Positions 10,451-24,212 of a stretch of 64,000 bases of DNA are shown piece after piece. The position numbers and the translations under genes are program-made. Source of the DNA: Begonia masoniana (Eukaryota; Streptophyta; Magnoliopsida; Cucurbitales; Begoniaceae). The notes under the pieces are model-generated. The model worked only from the letters and a program-made list of their open reading frames with translations. It did not search any database and had not been told where the DNA came from. Where the stretch lies: NCBI GenBank assembly GCA_022432975.1, contig CM039508.1, forward strand, positions 13,796,954 through 13,860,953. The letters run 5' to 3'. Numbering within the stretch: position 1 is the stretch's first letter; each line of letters opens with the position of its first letter.

Positions 10451-13400
10451 GTTCAGCTCTTTTGAAAAAAATCGATTGAAGTAAAATTTCTTATACATCA
10501 TCAAACGCATTACTAAGTCTTAATTACTCGTCCATGAAGATTATTGGGTACTCAATACACGTCGTTCTCATCACTTCAAGTTAAAACCTTGAATGTGAGA
10601 TGGATAACTTAGTTTCTAACCACAAGTCATGTAATACTCAACTTCATTTGCTTGATACGTACAGCTCTTTTGGAACAAATCGATTGAAGTAAAGTTTTTT
10701 CTACTTCATCAAACGCATTACTAAGTCTTAATTACTCGTCCATGAAAGTTATTGGGTCCTCAATACACGTCGTTCTCATCACTTCAAGAAAAAACCTTGA
10801 ATATGAAAAGGATAACATAGGTTTTAGCCACAAGTCATGTAACACTTAACCTCATTTGCTGGATACGTTCAGCTCTTTTGGAACAAATCGATTAAAGTAA
10901 AGTTTCTTATACTTCATCAAACGCGTTACTAAGTATTAATTACTCGTCCATGAAGGTTATTGTGTACTCAATACATGTCGTTCTCATCATTTCAAGTTAA
11001 AATCTTGAATGTGAGATGGATAACTCTGGTTCTAACAACAAGTCATGTAACACTCAACCTCATTTGCTTGATACGTTCAGCACTTTTGGAGCAAATCGAT
11101 TGAAGTAAAGTTTCTTATACTTCATCAAACGCATTACTAAGTCTTAATTACTCGTCCATGAAGGTTATTGGGTCCTCAATACACGTCGTTCCCATCACTT
11201 CAAGTAAAAACCTTGAATGTGAAATAGATAACTTAATTTCTACCCACAAGTCATGTAACACTCAACATCATTTGCTTGATATGTTCAGCTCTTTTGGAAC
11301 AAATCGATTGAAGTAAAATTTCTTATACATCATCAAACACATTACTAAGTCTTAATTACTCGTCCATGAAGGTTATTGGGTACTCAATACACGTCGTTCT
11401 CATCACTTCAAGTTAAAACCTTGAATGTGAGATGGATAACTTAGGTTCTAACCACAAGTCATGTAACACTCAACCTCATTTACTTGATACGTTCAGCTCT
11501 TTTGGAGCAAATCAATTGAAGTAAAGTTTCTTATACTTTATCAAACGCATTACTAAGTCTTAATTACTTGTCCATGAAGGTTATTGGGTCCTCAATACAC
11601 GTCGTTCCCATCACTTCAAGTAAAAACCTTAAATGTGAAATAGATAACTTAGGTTCTGCCCAAAAGTCATGTAACACTCAACCTCATTTGCTTGATACGT
11701 TCAGCTCTTGTGGAACAAATCGATTGAAGTAAAATTTCTTATATATCATCAAACGCATTACTAAGTCTTAATTACTCGCCCATGAAGGTTATTGGGTCCT
11801 CAATACACGTCGTTCCCATCACTTCAAGTAAAAACCTTGAATGTGAAATAGATAACTTAGGTTCTACCCACAAGTCATGTAACACTCAACCTCATTTGCT
11901 TGATACGTTCAGCTCTTTTAGAACAAATCGATTGAAGTAAAATTTATGATACATCATAAAACGCATTACTAAGTCTTAATTACTCGTCCATGAAGGTTAT
12001 TGGGTACTCAATACATGTCGTTCTCATCATTTCAAGTTAAAACCTTGAATGTGAGATGGATAACTTAGGTTCTAACCACAAGTCCTGTAACACTCAACCA
12101 GATTTGCTTGATACGTTCAGCTCTTTTGGAACAAATCGATTGAAGTAAAGTTTTTTATTCTTCATCAAACGCATTACTAAGTCTTAATTACTCGTCCATG
12201 AAAGTTATTGGGTACTCAATACACGTCGTTCTCATCACTTCAAGTAAAAACCTTGAATGTGAAATGGATAACATAGGTTCTAGCCACAAGTCATGTAACA
12301 CTCAACCTCATTTGCTGGATAAGTTCAGCTCTTTTGGAGCAAATCGATTGAAATAAAGTTTCTTATACTTCTTCAAAAGCATTACTAAGTATTAATTACT
12401 CGTCCATGAAGGTTATTGGGTACTCAATACACGTCGTTCTCCTCATTTCAAGTTAAAATCTTGAATGTGAGATGGATAACTCAGGTTCTAACCACAAGTC
12501 ATGTAACACTCAACCTCATTTGTTTGATACGTTCAGCTCTTTTAGAGCAAATCGATTGAAGTAAAGTTTCTTATACTTGATCAAACGCATTACTAAGTCT
12601 TAATTACTCGTCCATGAAGGTTATTGGGTACTCAATACACGTCGTTCTCATCACTTCAAGTTAAAACCTTGAATGTGAGATGGATAACTTAGGTTCTAAC
12701 CACAAGTCATGTAACACTCAATCTCATTTGCTTGATACGTTCAGCTCTTTTGCAACAAATCGATTGAAGTAAAATTTCTTATACATCATCAAACGCATTA
12801 CTAATTCTTAATTACTCGTCCATGAAGGTTATTGGGTACTCAATACACGTCGTTCTCATCACTTCAAGTTAAAACCTTGAATGTGAGATGGATAACTTAG
12901 GTTCTAACCACAAGTCATGTAACACTCAACCTCATTTGCTTGATACGTTCAGCGCTTTTGGAACAAATCGATTGAAGTAAAGTTTCTTATACTTCATCAA
13001 ACGCATTACTAAGTCTTAAATACTCGTCTATGAAGGTTATTGGGTACTCAATACACGTCGTTCTAATGACTTCACGTTAAAACCTTGAATGTGAAATGGA
13101 TAACTTAGGTTCCAACCACAAGTCATGTAACACTCAACCTCATTTGCTTGATACGTTCAGCTCTTTTGGAACAAATTGATTGAAGTAAAATTTATTATAC
13201 ATCATGAAACGCATTACTAAGTCTTAATTTCTCGTCCATGAAGGTTATTGGGTACTCAATACACGTCGTTATCATCACCTCGAGTTAAAACCTTGAATGT
13301 GAGATGGATAACTTAGGTTCTAACCACAAGTCCTGTAACACTCAACCTCATTTGCTTGATACGTTCAGCTCTTTTGGAACAAATCGATTGAAGTAAAGTT

Positions 13401-16400
13401 TCTTATACTTCATCAAACGCATTACTAAGTCTTAATTACTCGTCCATGAAGGTTATTGGGTACTCAATACACGTCGTTCTCATCACTTCAAGTAAAAACC
13501 TTGAATGTGAAATGGATAACTTAGGTTCTAACCACAAGTCATGTAACACTCAACCTCATTTGCTGATACGTTCAGCTCTTTTGGAACAAATCGATTGAAA
13601 GTAAAGTTTCTTATACTTCATTCAAACGCATTACTAAGTATTAATTACTCGTCCATGAAGGTTATTGGGTACTCAATACACGTCGTTCTCATCATTCAAG
13701 TTAAAATCCTTGAATGTGAGATGGATAACTCAGGTTCTAACCACAAGTCATGTAACACTCAACCTCATTTGCTTGATACGTTCAGCTCTTTTAGGAACAA
13801 ATCGATTGAAGTAAAGTTTCTTATACTTCATCAAACGCAGTACTAAGTCTTAATTACTCATCCATGAAGGTTATTGGGTACTCAATACACGTCGTTCTCA
13901 TCACTTCAAGTTAAAACCTTGAATGTGAGATGGATAACTTAGGTTCTAACCACAAGTCATGTAACACTCAACCTCATTTGCTTGATACGTTCAGCTCTTT
14001 TGCAACAAATCGATTGAAGTAAAATTTCTTATACATCATCAAACGCATTACTAATTCTCAATTACTCGTCCATGAAGGTTATTGGGTACTCAATACACGT
14101 CGTTCTCATCACTTCAAGTTAAAACCTTGAATGTGAGATGGATAACTTAGGTTCTAACTACAAGTCATGTAACACTCAACCTCATTTGCTTGATACGTTC
14201 AGCTCTTTTGGAACAAATCGATTGAAGTAAAGTTTCTTATACTTCATCAAACGCATTACTAAGTCTTAATTACTCGTCCATGAAGGTTATTGGGTACTCA
14301 ATACACGTCGTTCTTATCACTTCACGTTAAAACCTTGAATGTGAAATGGATAACTTAGGTTCTAACCACAAGTCATGCAACACTCAACCTCATTTACTTG
14401 ATACGTTTAGCTCTTTTGGAACAAATCGATTGAAGTAAAGTTTCTTATACATCATCAAACGCATTACTAAGTCTTAATTACTCGTCCATGAAGGTTATTG
14501 GGTACTCAATACACGTCGTTCTTCTCACTTCAAGTTAAAACCTTGAATGTGAAATGAATAACTTAGGTTCTAACCACAAGTCATGTAACACTCAACCTCA
14601 GTTACTTGATACGTTCAGCTCTTTTGGAACAAATCGATTGAAGTAAAGTTTTTTATACTGCATCAAACGCATTACTAAGTCTTAATTACTCGTCCATGAA
14701 GATTATTGTGTCCTCAATACACGTCGTTCAAATCACTTCAAGTAAAAACCTTGAATGTGAAATGGATAACGTAGGTTCTAGCCACAAGTCATGTAACACT
14801 CAACCTCATTTGCTGGATACGTTCAGCTCTTTTGGAGCAAATCGATTGAAGTAAAGTTTCTTATACTTCATCAAACGGATTATTAAGTATTAATTACTCG
14901 TCCATGAAGGTTATTGGGTACTCAATAAACGTCGTTCTCATCATTTCAAGTTAAAATCTTGAATGTGAGATGGATAACTTAGGTTCTAACCACAAGTCAT
15001 GTAACACTCAACCTCATTTGTTTGATACGTTCAGCTCTTTTGGAGCAAATCGATTGAAGTAAACATTCTTATACTTCATCAAACGCATTACTAAGTCTTA
15101 ATTACTCGTCCATGAAGGTTATTGGGTACTCAATACACGTCGTTCTCATCACTTCAAGTTAAAACCTTGAATGTGAGATGGATAACTTAGGTTCTAACCA
15201 CAAGTCATGTAACACGCAACCTCATTTGCTTGATACGTTCAGCTCTTTTGGAACAAATCGATTGAAGTAAAGTTTTTTATTCTTCATCAAACGCATTACT
15301 AAGTATTAATTACTCGTCCATGAAGGTTATTGGTACTCAATAAACGTCGTTCTCATCACTTCAAGTTAAAATCTTGAATGTGAAATGGATAACTTAGGTT
15401 CTAACCACAAGTCATGTAACACTCAACCTCATTTGCTTGATACGTTCAGCTCTTTTGGAGCAAATCGATTGAAGTAAAGTTTCTTATACTTCATCAAACG
15501 CATTACTAAGTATTAATTACTCGTCCATGAAGGTTATTGGGTACTCAATACACGTCGTTCTCATCACTTCAAGTTAAAACCTTGAATGTGAGATGGATAA
15601 CTTAGGTTCTAACCACAAGTCATGTAACACGCAACCTCATTTGCTTGATACGTTCAGCTCTTTTGGAACAAATCGATTGAAGTAAAGTTTTTTATTCTTC
15701 ATCAAACGCATTACTAAGTCTTAATTACTCGTCCATGAAAGTTATTAGGTACTCAATACACGTCGTTCTCATCACTTCAAGTAAAAACCTTGAATGTGAA
15801 ATGGATAACATAGGTTCTAGCCACAAGTCATGTAACACTCAACCTCATTTGCTGGATACGTTCAGCTCTTTTGGAGCAAATCGATTGAAATAAAGTTTCT
15901 TATACTTCATCAAACGCATTACTAAGTATTAATTACTCGTCCATGAAGGTTATTGGGTACTCAATACACGTCGTTCTCCTCATTTCAAGTTAAAATCTTG
16001 AATGTGAGATGGATAACTCAGGTTCTAACCACAAATCATGTAACACTCAACCTCATTTGTTTGATACGTTCAGCTCTTTTAGAGCAAATCGATTGAAGTA
16101 AAGTTTCTTATACTTGATCAAACGCATTACTAAGTCTTAATTACTCGTCCATGAAGGTTATTGGGTACTCAATACACGTCGTTCTCATCACTTCAAGTTA
16201 AAACCTTGAATGTGAGATGGATAACTTAGGTTCTAACCACAAGTCATGTAACACTCTACCTCATTTGCTTGATACAATTATCTCTTTTGGAGCAAATCGA
16301 TTGAAGTAAAGTTTCTTATACTTAATCAAACGCATTACTAAGTCTTAATTACTCGTCCATGAAGGTTTTTGGGTCCTCAATACACGTCGTTCTCGTCACT

Positions 16401-17067
16401 TCAAGTAAAAACCTTGAATGTGAAATGGATAACTTAGGTTCTAACCACAAGTCATGTAACACTCAACCTCATTTGCATGATACGTTCAGCTCTTTTGGAG
16501 CTAATCGATTGAAGTAAATTTTCTTATACTTCATCAACAGCATTACTAAGTCTTAATTACTCGTCCATGAAGGTTATTGGGTACTCAATACACGTCATTC
16601 TTATCACTTCAAGTTAAAACCTTGAATGTGAGCTATATAACTTAGGTTCTAACCACGAGTCATGTAACACTCAACCTCATTTGCTTGATACGTTCAGCTC
16701 TTTTGGAATAAATGGATTGAAGTAAAGTTTTTTATACTTCATCAAATGCATTACTAAGTCTTAATTACTCGTCCATGAAAGTTATTGGGTCCTCAATACA
16801 TGTCGTTCTCATCACTTCAAGTATAAACCTTGAATGTGAAATGGATAACATAGGTTCTAGCCACAAGTCATGTAACACTCAACCTAATTTGCTGGATACG
16901 TTCACCTCTTTTGGAACAAATCGATTGAAGAAGTTTCTTATACTTCATCAAACGCATTCCTAAGTATTAATTACTCGTCCATGAAGGTTATTGGGTACTC
17001 AATACACGTCGTTATCATCATTTCAAGTTAAAATCTTGAATGTGAGATTGATAACTCTGGTTCTAAC
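10451..17067 (+). repeat. Satellite block 1 (~208-bp monomer, ~32 copies)
   Basis: Head-to-tail monomers. Spacing of the GTTCAGCTC start at 13363, 13570, 13780, 13989 and 14197 gives 207-210 bp. Conserved cores are AAATCGATTGAAGTAAAG, GCATTACTAAGTCTTAATTA, TCAATACACGTCGTT and CACAAGTCATGTAACACTC. This block mostly carries the TACTCAATACACG and GTGAGATGGATAAC variants. Non-coding: the short ORFs seen are accidents of phase. Longer-range duplications exist: ~12120-12600 resembles ~15655-16140 (offset ~3537, 17 monomers), and TGCAACAAATCG recurs at 12751 and 14001 (six monomers). Confidence 0.95.
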
Positions 17068-17734
17068 TGATGCGAACCACGCCAACAATTTGACGGTGAC
17101 CCACGATCGAAATATTGGCGTCGTCGCTAACCCAGAATCTACAAGTTCGAAGAGGAAATCCTTGACCCGAAATCTATACAGATCCGAACCTTGGAATAAG
17201 GAGGACGCCACAAACGAATATGCATGTTCGTTTGATAAGTCAGATTTTGAACGCCACAAGGAGAACCTTGATAAGTTCGGAGTTTCTTCAAGAAAACAAG
17301 AGAAATTCTCTCACAATTAGATAAAACCTGAATACCCTTTTTTATTCAACTAAGAATGAATTTATAGGCATGAAACACCCCTTCATGCTAGGGTTTCAAG
17401 AATAAAATTACTATCTTGTCCTTGTAAGTCCTAATTAAAATAATGACAATTGCTAAAATAATGACAACTTATGACTTGACATACGACAAGTACTTTTTAA
17501 ACCCTAAAAACGACAATCAAATTAACTAAATAAATAAAACGAAAATGACATAAAAATCATCCCAAAACAGCTTGGATTAAGAGAACAATCTCTGGTTCTT
17601 GCTTCTGAACGCAATTTCCTTCTTGAGGTAAGATTTGACGGACCAAATTGCTCATTTGCTCCTTGATCTGCTTTGCCTTTGCTCTCGTTATTGGTCCATC
17701 CACTTGTAATGTATCCGTCTTGAGGTCCTCATCA
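17068..17734 (-). repeat. E3 3' LTR
   Basis: 667 bp. Holds the coding sequence for the family B CR-like tail on the minus strand, but a 2-bp deletion in the adjacent PPT (17735-17745) puts pol out of frame and stops it at the LTR edge. Confidence 0.9.
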
Positions 17735-18790
17735 TTCTCCCTCTTGAAAATGATTTGTCCTCAAATCAAAATCTGCATCAAAAGGACTCAAGTCAGAAAC
17801 ATTAAACGTTGCACTTACATTGTACTCACCAGGTAAATCAAGCTTGTAGGCGTTGTTGTTAATTCGCTCAAGCACTTGGAATGGTCCATCACCACGAGGA
17901 AGCAATTTAGAACGTCGTTGTGCGGGGAATCTCTCTTTGCGCATATGCAACCAAACCCAATCTCCTGGTTCAAAAATGAGTTGACGGCGACCCTTGTTGG
18001 CATTCTTGATGTATTGATCTGTTCTCCGCTCAATGTTTTGTCGAGCTCGCTCGTGGAGTTGTTTCACGACTTCTGCCTTCTTCTCGCCATCTAAATTCAC
18101 TTGTTCAGAAACAGGTAAAGGTGATAAATCCAATGGGGTTAACGGATTAAAACCATAAACAATCTCAAATGGTGAAAATTTAGTGGCTGAATGAATTGAA
18201 CGATTGTAGGCAAACTCAACATGTGGCAAATATTCCTCCCATGACTTAATGTTTTTGCTAATGACTGCCCTCAACAATGTCGATAAAGTCCTATTCACTA
18301 CCTCAGTTTGACCATCAGTTTGGGGATGACAAGTAGTTGAAAACAAAAGTTTTGTTGCTAATTTCCCCCACAAAGTTTTCCAAAAGTAACTTAAAAACTT
18401 AGCATCACGATCCGAAACTATTGTCCTTGGCATCCCATGTAACCGTACTATCTCTCGAAAGAACAATTCAGCAACATTAGAGGCATAATCAGTTTTATGA
18501 CAAGGAATAAAATGAGCCATCTTAGAAAAACGATCTACAACCACAAAAATCGAATCCTTACCACGCTTAGTCCTAGGTAACCCTAGCACAAAGTCCATCG
18601 AAATGTCAATCCAAGGTGAACTAGGAATAGGCAGTGGTGTGTAAAGCCCGTTCGGTTGTACTCTCGATTTAGCTTGCTTACACGTAAGACACCTACCAAC
18701 TATCCTCTCAACATCTCGTTTAATGTGGGGCCAATAGAAATGTTCTTGTAGAATTCCTAGAGTTTTTGCTACCCCAAAATGCCCCATCAA
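17732..18790 (-). pseudogene. E3 integrase part (352 aa open segment)
   Basis: Begins inside the integrase zinc domain ([13 protein letters not shown], then CLTCKQAKS). It contains the full D,D35E core ([38 protein letters not shown]), the [11 protein letters not shown] module and [14 protein letters not shown] one-base deletion in a G run near 18795 separates it from the RNase H segment. It ends EEGE-stop because two bases are missing from the polypurine tract, so the LTR-encoded tail is not reached. Confidence 0.85.
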
Positions 18791-19347
18791 CCCTCCCCAT
18801 GGGATTCCCTAATCAATAAATCACGCAAAGAACAGTTGGGAACACACAATTTACCTTCCCTAAATAGGTACTCGTCATGCCTAAAGAACTTCCCAAACCC
18901 AGATTTCTCACACAACCTATAACTCTCTCCAAAATCAACATCATCAATGTAAAGCTGCTTGATATGTTCGAATCCAAGTAATTTAGCATCTAAGGTTGAT
19001 ATTAAAACATACCTGCGAGAAAGTGCATCAGCAACCACATTCTCCTTACCTTTCTTGTACTGGATGACGTATGGGAATGGCTCCAAGAATTCAGACCAGT
19101 GACCATGGTGTTTGTTCAGCTTGTGTTGGCTCTTGAAATGCTTCAAGGTTTCATGATCGATGCGGATCACGAACTCCTTTGGCATCAGGTAGTGTTGCCA
19201 CGTCTCGAGGGCACGAACTACGGCATAGAGCTCTTTGTCGTATGTCGGGTAGTTGAGCGTTGCACCGCTCAACTTCTCACTGAAGTATGCAATTGGTCTT
19301 CGTTCCTGCATTAAAACAGCTCCAATCCCTACACCTGAAGCATCACA
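18787..19347 (-). pseudogene. E3 RNase H part
   Basis: Follows the TAG at 19348-19350 in the same frame. Carries [48 protein letters not shown] and ADALSRR, so the four acidic residues are present. It runs to the histidine of the integrase zinc domain and then loses frame. Confidence 0.82.
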
Positions 19348-22242
19348 CTAAACCTCAAACATTTTATCAAAGTTAGGTAAAGCAAGTAAAGGGGCATGCG
19401 AAAGTTTATATTTCAGAATCTTAAATGCCTCCTCTTGTGCCTCGCCCCACTTGAATGGAACATTCTTCTTCATCACATCGGTGAGCGGTGCGGCCACGGT
19501 GCTAAAGTCCTTCACGAATCGCCGGTAGAAGCTAGCAAGTCCATGAAAACTTCGCACATGTCCAACAGTCGTCGGAGTTGGCCATTCTGGAATTGCGGAA
19601 ACCTTTTCATTGTCAACCTGGATTCCCTGCGCGCTAACAATAAAACCAAGAAAAACAAGCTGGTCGGTGCAAAAGGTGCACTTGCCCTGGTTAGCGTACA
19701 ATTTCTCTTTCCTAAGAACATTCAAAACTGCTCTCAAATGGGAAACATGGTCATGCAGATTCAAACTATATATTAAAATATCATCAAAGTATACAACCAC
19801 AAATTTTCCAATAAACGGACGCAAAACATGATTCATCAAGCGCATGAAAGTACTAGGTGCATTAGTTAGCCCAAATGGCATGACCATCCACTCGTACAAT
19901 CCATGTTTTGTTTTAAACGCCGTTTTCCACTCATCTCCTTCATTCATTCTAATCTGATGGTATCCACTCTTAAGATCAATCTTTGAAAAGACACAGGAAC
20001 CATGCAACTCATCAAGCATATCATCTAAACGAGGAATAGGAAAACGATACTTTACAATGATATTGTTGATGGCGCGACAATCGGTGCACATTTGCCATGT
20101 TCCATCCTTCTTAGGAACCAAAAGAACGGGAACAGCGCACGGACTCATGCTCTCCCTCACGTACCCCCTTTCCATCAAGTCATCCACTTGACGCTGTAAC
20201 TCCTTTGTCTCCTCTGGGTTGGTGCGATAAGCTGGCCGATTCGGAATAGAGGCTCCGGGAACAAGGTCAATCTTGTGCTCAATCCCGCGAATGGGTGGCA
20301 AACCTTTTGGAAGCTCATCGGGAAATACGTCCTCAAAGTCCTGCAAAAGAGAAACAACCAGATTTGGAAGGGACAAATCTAGCTTGTTAGTATTTAAAAC
20401 ATCTTCTTTGTACGTGAGAAGAATCATTGGCTGTTTGTCGGTAATGGCTTGTTTCAGATCACTCTTGGTTGCAAAGAGATTCTGTTTAGAAATGGATGAA
20501 CTCTCTGGTTTTCTCTCAGGTTTTCCTTGTTTCCACTCTTTTCTTTCTTGTTCACTCGATTTCTGCAACCTAATTTGATCTGCAAAGACCTCTCTCGGGG
20601 ATAAGGGTACTAATGTGATTGGCTTGTGTTTATGGGTGAATGAATACTTGTTGGTGAAACCATCATGTTGCACTCTTCGATCAAATTGCCACGGTCTTCC
20701 CAACAGGATATGACTAGCTTGCATCGGTACCACGTCGCACTTCACTTCGTCTTCGTACTTTCCAATCCGAAAGGGTACCACCACTTGCTTGGTGACACGT
20801 ACCTCCCCACTATCATTCAACCATTGCAACTTGTAAGGTCGTGGATGTTTCAACGTTAACAATCCCAATTTCTCAACCATAGAAGCACTAGCCACGTTGG
20901 TACAACTTCCCCCGTCGACTATGACGCTACACACTTTGTCTTTCACGTGGCACCGGGTGTGGAAAATATTTTCTCGCTGCACCTTATCATCTTCGTCCTC
21001 CTTTATCTGTGCACTCAAGGCACGTCGTGCAACCAAAAGGAAGTCTCCGTTGGTAGCTCCTACCTCCTCATCATCCGTGGAAACATACTCCAATGATGGC
21101 ATATCTGATTCACCCTCGTCATCACTTGCCTTGGACTCGATCTCTCCACTCTCCCGCAACACCATCACTCGCTTATTTGGGCATTGACTTGCAATATGTC
21201 CTCTCCCAAGACATTTGAAACACTTGATCTCACTAGAGCGATTGGGTGTAGGCGTTGGTTTGGCCTGGTTGGGAGAGGGCGTAGTTGTTGCCCGCTGTTC
21301 AAACTTACCCTTGGAAGTGGAGGGACTCTCTTCCTTCTTCGGATACTTTGGTTTCCAAGGCATTTGGTTCGAACTATGTTGACGGTTACTACTACGTCGT
21401 TGCTGCTGTCTCTCTACCTTCAAGGACATGTGAACCAAGTCTTCAATCTCGACGTAATGTTGTAGCTCAACCGCGTCAGCAATCTCGCGATTCAACCCCC
21501 TCAAGAATCTAGACATTGTCGCTTCTCGATCCTCTTCGACATTGGCCCGTATCATCGTCATCTCCATATCCTTGTAATATTCATCCACACTCCGACTCCC
21601 TTGCCGAAGAGTTTGCAATTTGTTGTGTAGATCACGACGGTAATGACTCGGTACAAATCGTCGTCGCATCACCCTCTTCATCTCTGCCCAACTCTCAATG
21701 GGAAGGTCTCCGTCTTGCCTTCGATCGAGACACAACTTGTCCCACCACACTATTGCATACTCTGTAAATTCTATGGCAGCAAGCTTCACTTTCTTTCGCT
21801 CGGAGTAGTTGTGGCAATCAAAAACTAGCTCTATTTTCCGTTCCCAGTCCAAGTACTCCTCTGGATCACTTTTTCCTCGAAACTCAGGAATCTTCATCTT
21901 GATGTTTCCCAAATTATAATCAAGTCGGCCTCGATCTTGTCTTGCGCGGTCATTCCCATGTCTTCCACGACTGCCCACGGACACCCTATCAAGATCATCC
22001 TCCAAGTTTCTCTCATCAATTTCATCGATCTCTTCCATAGGGAACTGCCTACGCTGGTTTCTTCTCAGTGCATTATGCCCAGCCTGGAGTTGGACTCGTG
22101 TCGCAATTTGTTCCACTTGATCAATTCACTCATTGATCTCATTGAACCCTTGTCTCATCAGCCGTCTCATCTCCCCCATGATCGCCTCCATTTGTAAATT
22201 TGGCATGTTAGCTGGACGTTGGTTGTCTTCTGCGTCGGACAT
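19348..22242 (-). pseudogene. E3 gag-protease-RT part
   Basis: The ATG at 22240-22242 gives [10 protein letters not shown] as in E5. Codon 39 (22126-22128) is TGA where E5 has CGA, a CpG-type C to T change; the frame is then open for 922 codons from the next Met. It has gag, a CCHC knuckle ([14 protein letters not shown]), protease [33 protein letters not shown] and the catalytic YFDD. It ends at a TAG (19348-19350) replacing the glutamate before CDASG. Confidence 0.87.
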
Positions 22243-23551
22243 GGTTAGGTATTCTCTGCAAGAACGTAGAAGGTGAAGTAAAATAGGACCTCACAACACT
22301 CCCTCACGTGTTTCACTCGAAAATGTGGAAAATCACTCAATTTCACTCGTGTTTGCTTTCAATAATATTGGCTTTTACCTTTAGATATGCTCACCCACTC
22401 GTGCCTTTTCCACTCGATTTTTTTTTTTTTTTTTTAAAGAAAACTAGTCAAATAGTAATAAATGAGTTTTCCTGCAATAACAAAAACTGACAAACCAAAA
22501 TAAAAAGAACAAAAAAATAAATAAATAATGGCAAAATAAGTACTACAATTACGAAACAAATAAGAAAGTAAAAGGTGAAGAAATATAGGACCTCACAGCA
22601 CTCCCTCACGTGTTTCACTCGAAATGAAGAAAAATCACTCAATTGCACTCGTGTTTACACTCAATAATATTGGTTGTTACCCTCTAATATGCTCACTCAC
22701 TCGTGCCTTTTTCCACTTGAATTCTCTTTGATTTCTTTCGAAACAAACCGAATAGTAATGGAAGTTCACAAGTGGCGAACTAAACAAGACAAACCAAAAT
22801 AACAGACACTACAATTAGTGATGAAAGAACTAGCTCAAAATAATCAGAATAGTATAAGGATGCAAAGGAACAATCCAATGAAGTAAGGTAGTTGAATAGA
22901 TTTAGAGAATCACAATTTTTTTTTTTTTTTTTTTTTGAATTTGTAACCGAATTGGTAACCGAATTTGTAGATAACGTTTTAGTGCCCTAACCAAATCGGA
23001 ATTTTACGTTCAGGTATGATTTGGAAAGATAAAAATCTCATCTAACAACTTGAAGAATGACAATTTCGTAATCGGAATCGTTATCAAGACAAAAACTGTG
23101 AAATACTTTTGAGCATCACCAATCCTTGACAGTTACAAAATTTCACTTTTGAATAAGCAAACAAGATCCGATTTTGACGTTTCAATACAGATCGGAAAGA
23201 TAAAAAGCTAATTCACAAATCATAAGATGCTGACAATTTTGTTTGAGGTCTAGAAAATATTCGAATGATTAAAATGGTTTTAACCAGATTCGAGTACACC
23301 AGAACGAAATCGACGACAGTTACAAAAATGTAAATTTGAATAGGCCAACAAGATCCAATTTTGACGTTTCAACACAGATCGGAAAGCTAACACGACATTC
23401 TATGATTCATATGAAGACAATGTTTTCGTTTGATGCATATTTGAATAGCGAATCAACGAGACAAATTGAAACAGATTTCAAGACTCAAGAACAAAATTTC
23501 TGAAACAAAACAAAACGGAAAGGAGGGATAGAACCTGACGAACTCGATTTG
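22243..23551 (-). other. E3 untranslated leader
   Basis: The leader holds two copies of the conserved block (~22284-22410 and ~22586-22716), each with AACACGAGTG-like and CACGTG motifs (22305-22310, 22607-22612). A T20 run lies at ~22917-22936, followed by two to three units of the GGTTACAA-type repeat (22937-22971) that is hugely expanded in E5. The remainder (22972-23551) has no recognisable coding content. Confidence 0.7.
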
Positions 23552-23563
23552 GCTCTGATACCA
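23552..23563 (-). other. E3 primer binding site (tRNA-iMet)
   Basis: Minus-strand TGGTATCAGAGC two bases from the 5' LTR. Confidence 0.85.
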
Positions 23564-23565
23564 AA

Positions 23566-24212
23566 TGATGCGAACCACGCCAACGATGTGACGGTGACCC
23601 ACGATCAAAATATTAGCGTCGTCGCTAACCCAGAATCTACAAGTTCGAAGAGGAAATCCTTGACCCGAAATCTATACAGATCCGAACCTTGGAATAAGGA
23701 GGACGCCACAAACGAATATGCCTGTTCGTTTGATAAGTCAGATTTTGAACGCCACAAGGAGAACCTTGATAAGTTTGGAAGAAATTCTCTCACAATTAGA
23801 TAAAACCTTAATACCCTTTTTTATTCAACTAAGAATGAATTTATAGTCATGAAACACCCTTTCATGCTAGGGTTTCAAGAATAAAATTACTATCTTGTCC
23901 TTGTAACTCATAATTAAAATAATGACAATTGCTAAAATAATGACAACTTATGACTTGACATACGACAAGTACTTTTTAAACCCTAAAAACGACAATCGAA
24001 TTAACTAAACAAATAAAACGAAAATGACATAAAAATCATCCCAAAACAGCTTGGATTAAGAGAACAATCTCTGGTTCTTGCTTCTGAACGCAATTTCCAT
24101 CTTGAGGTAAGATTTGACGGACCAATTGCTCATTTGCTCCTTGATCTGCTTTGCCTTTGCTCTCGTTATTGGTCCATCCACTTGTAATGTATCCGTCTTG
24201 AGGTCCTCATCA
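23566..24212 (-). repeat. E3 5' LTR
   Basis: 647 bp. Lacks 19 bp near 23781 compared with the 3' LTR. Confidence 0.9.

Noticed and set aside
13595..17320. Small ORFs in satellite (for example 13595-13846, 16775-16963, 46500-46739)
   Set aside because: They arise only where indels remove stops in the monomer; peptides are shared fragments of the monomer with no gene features.
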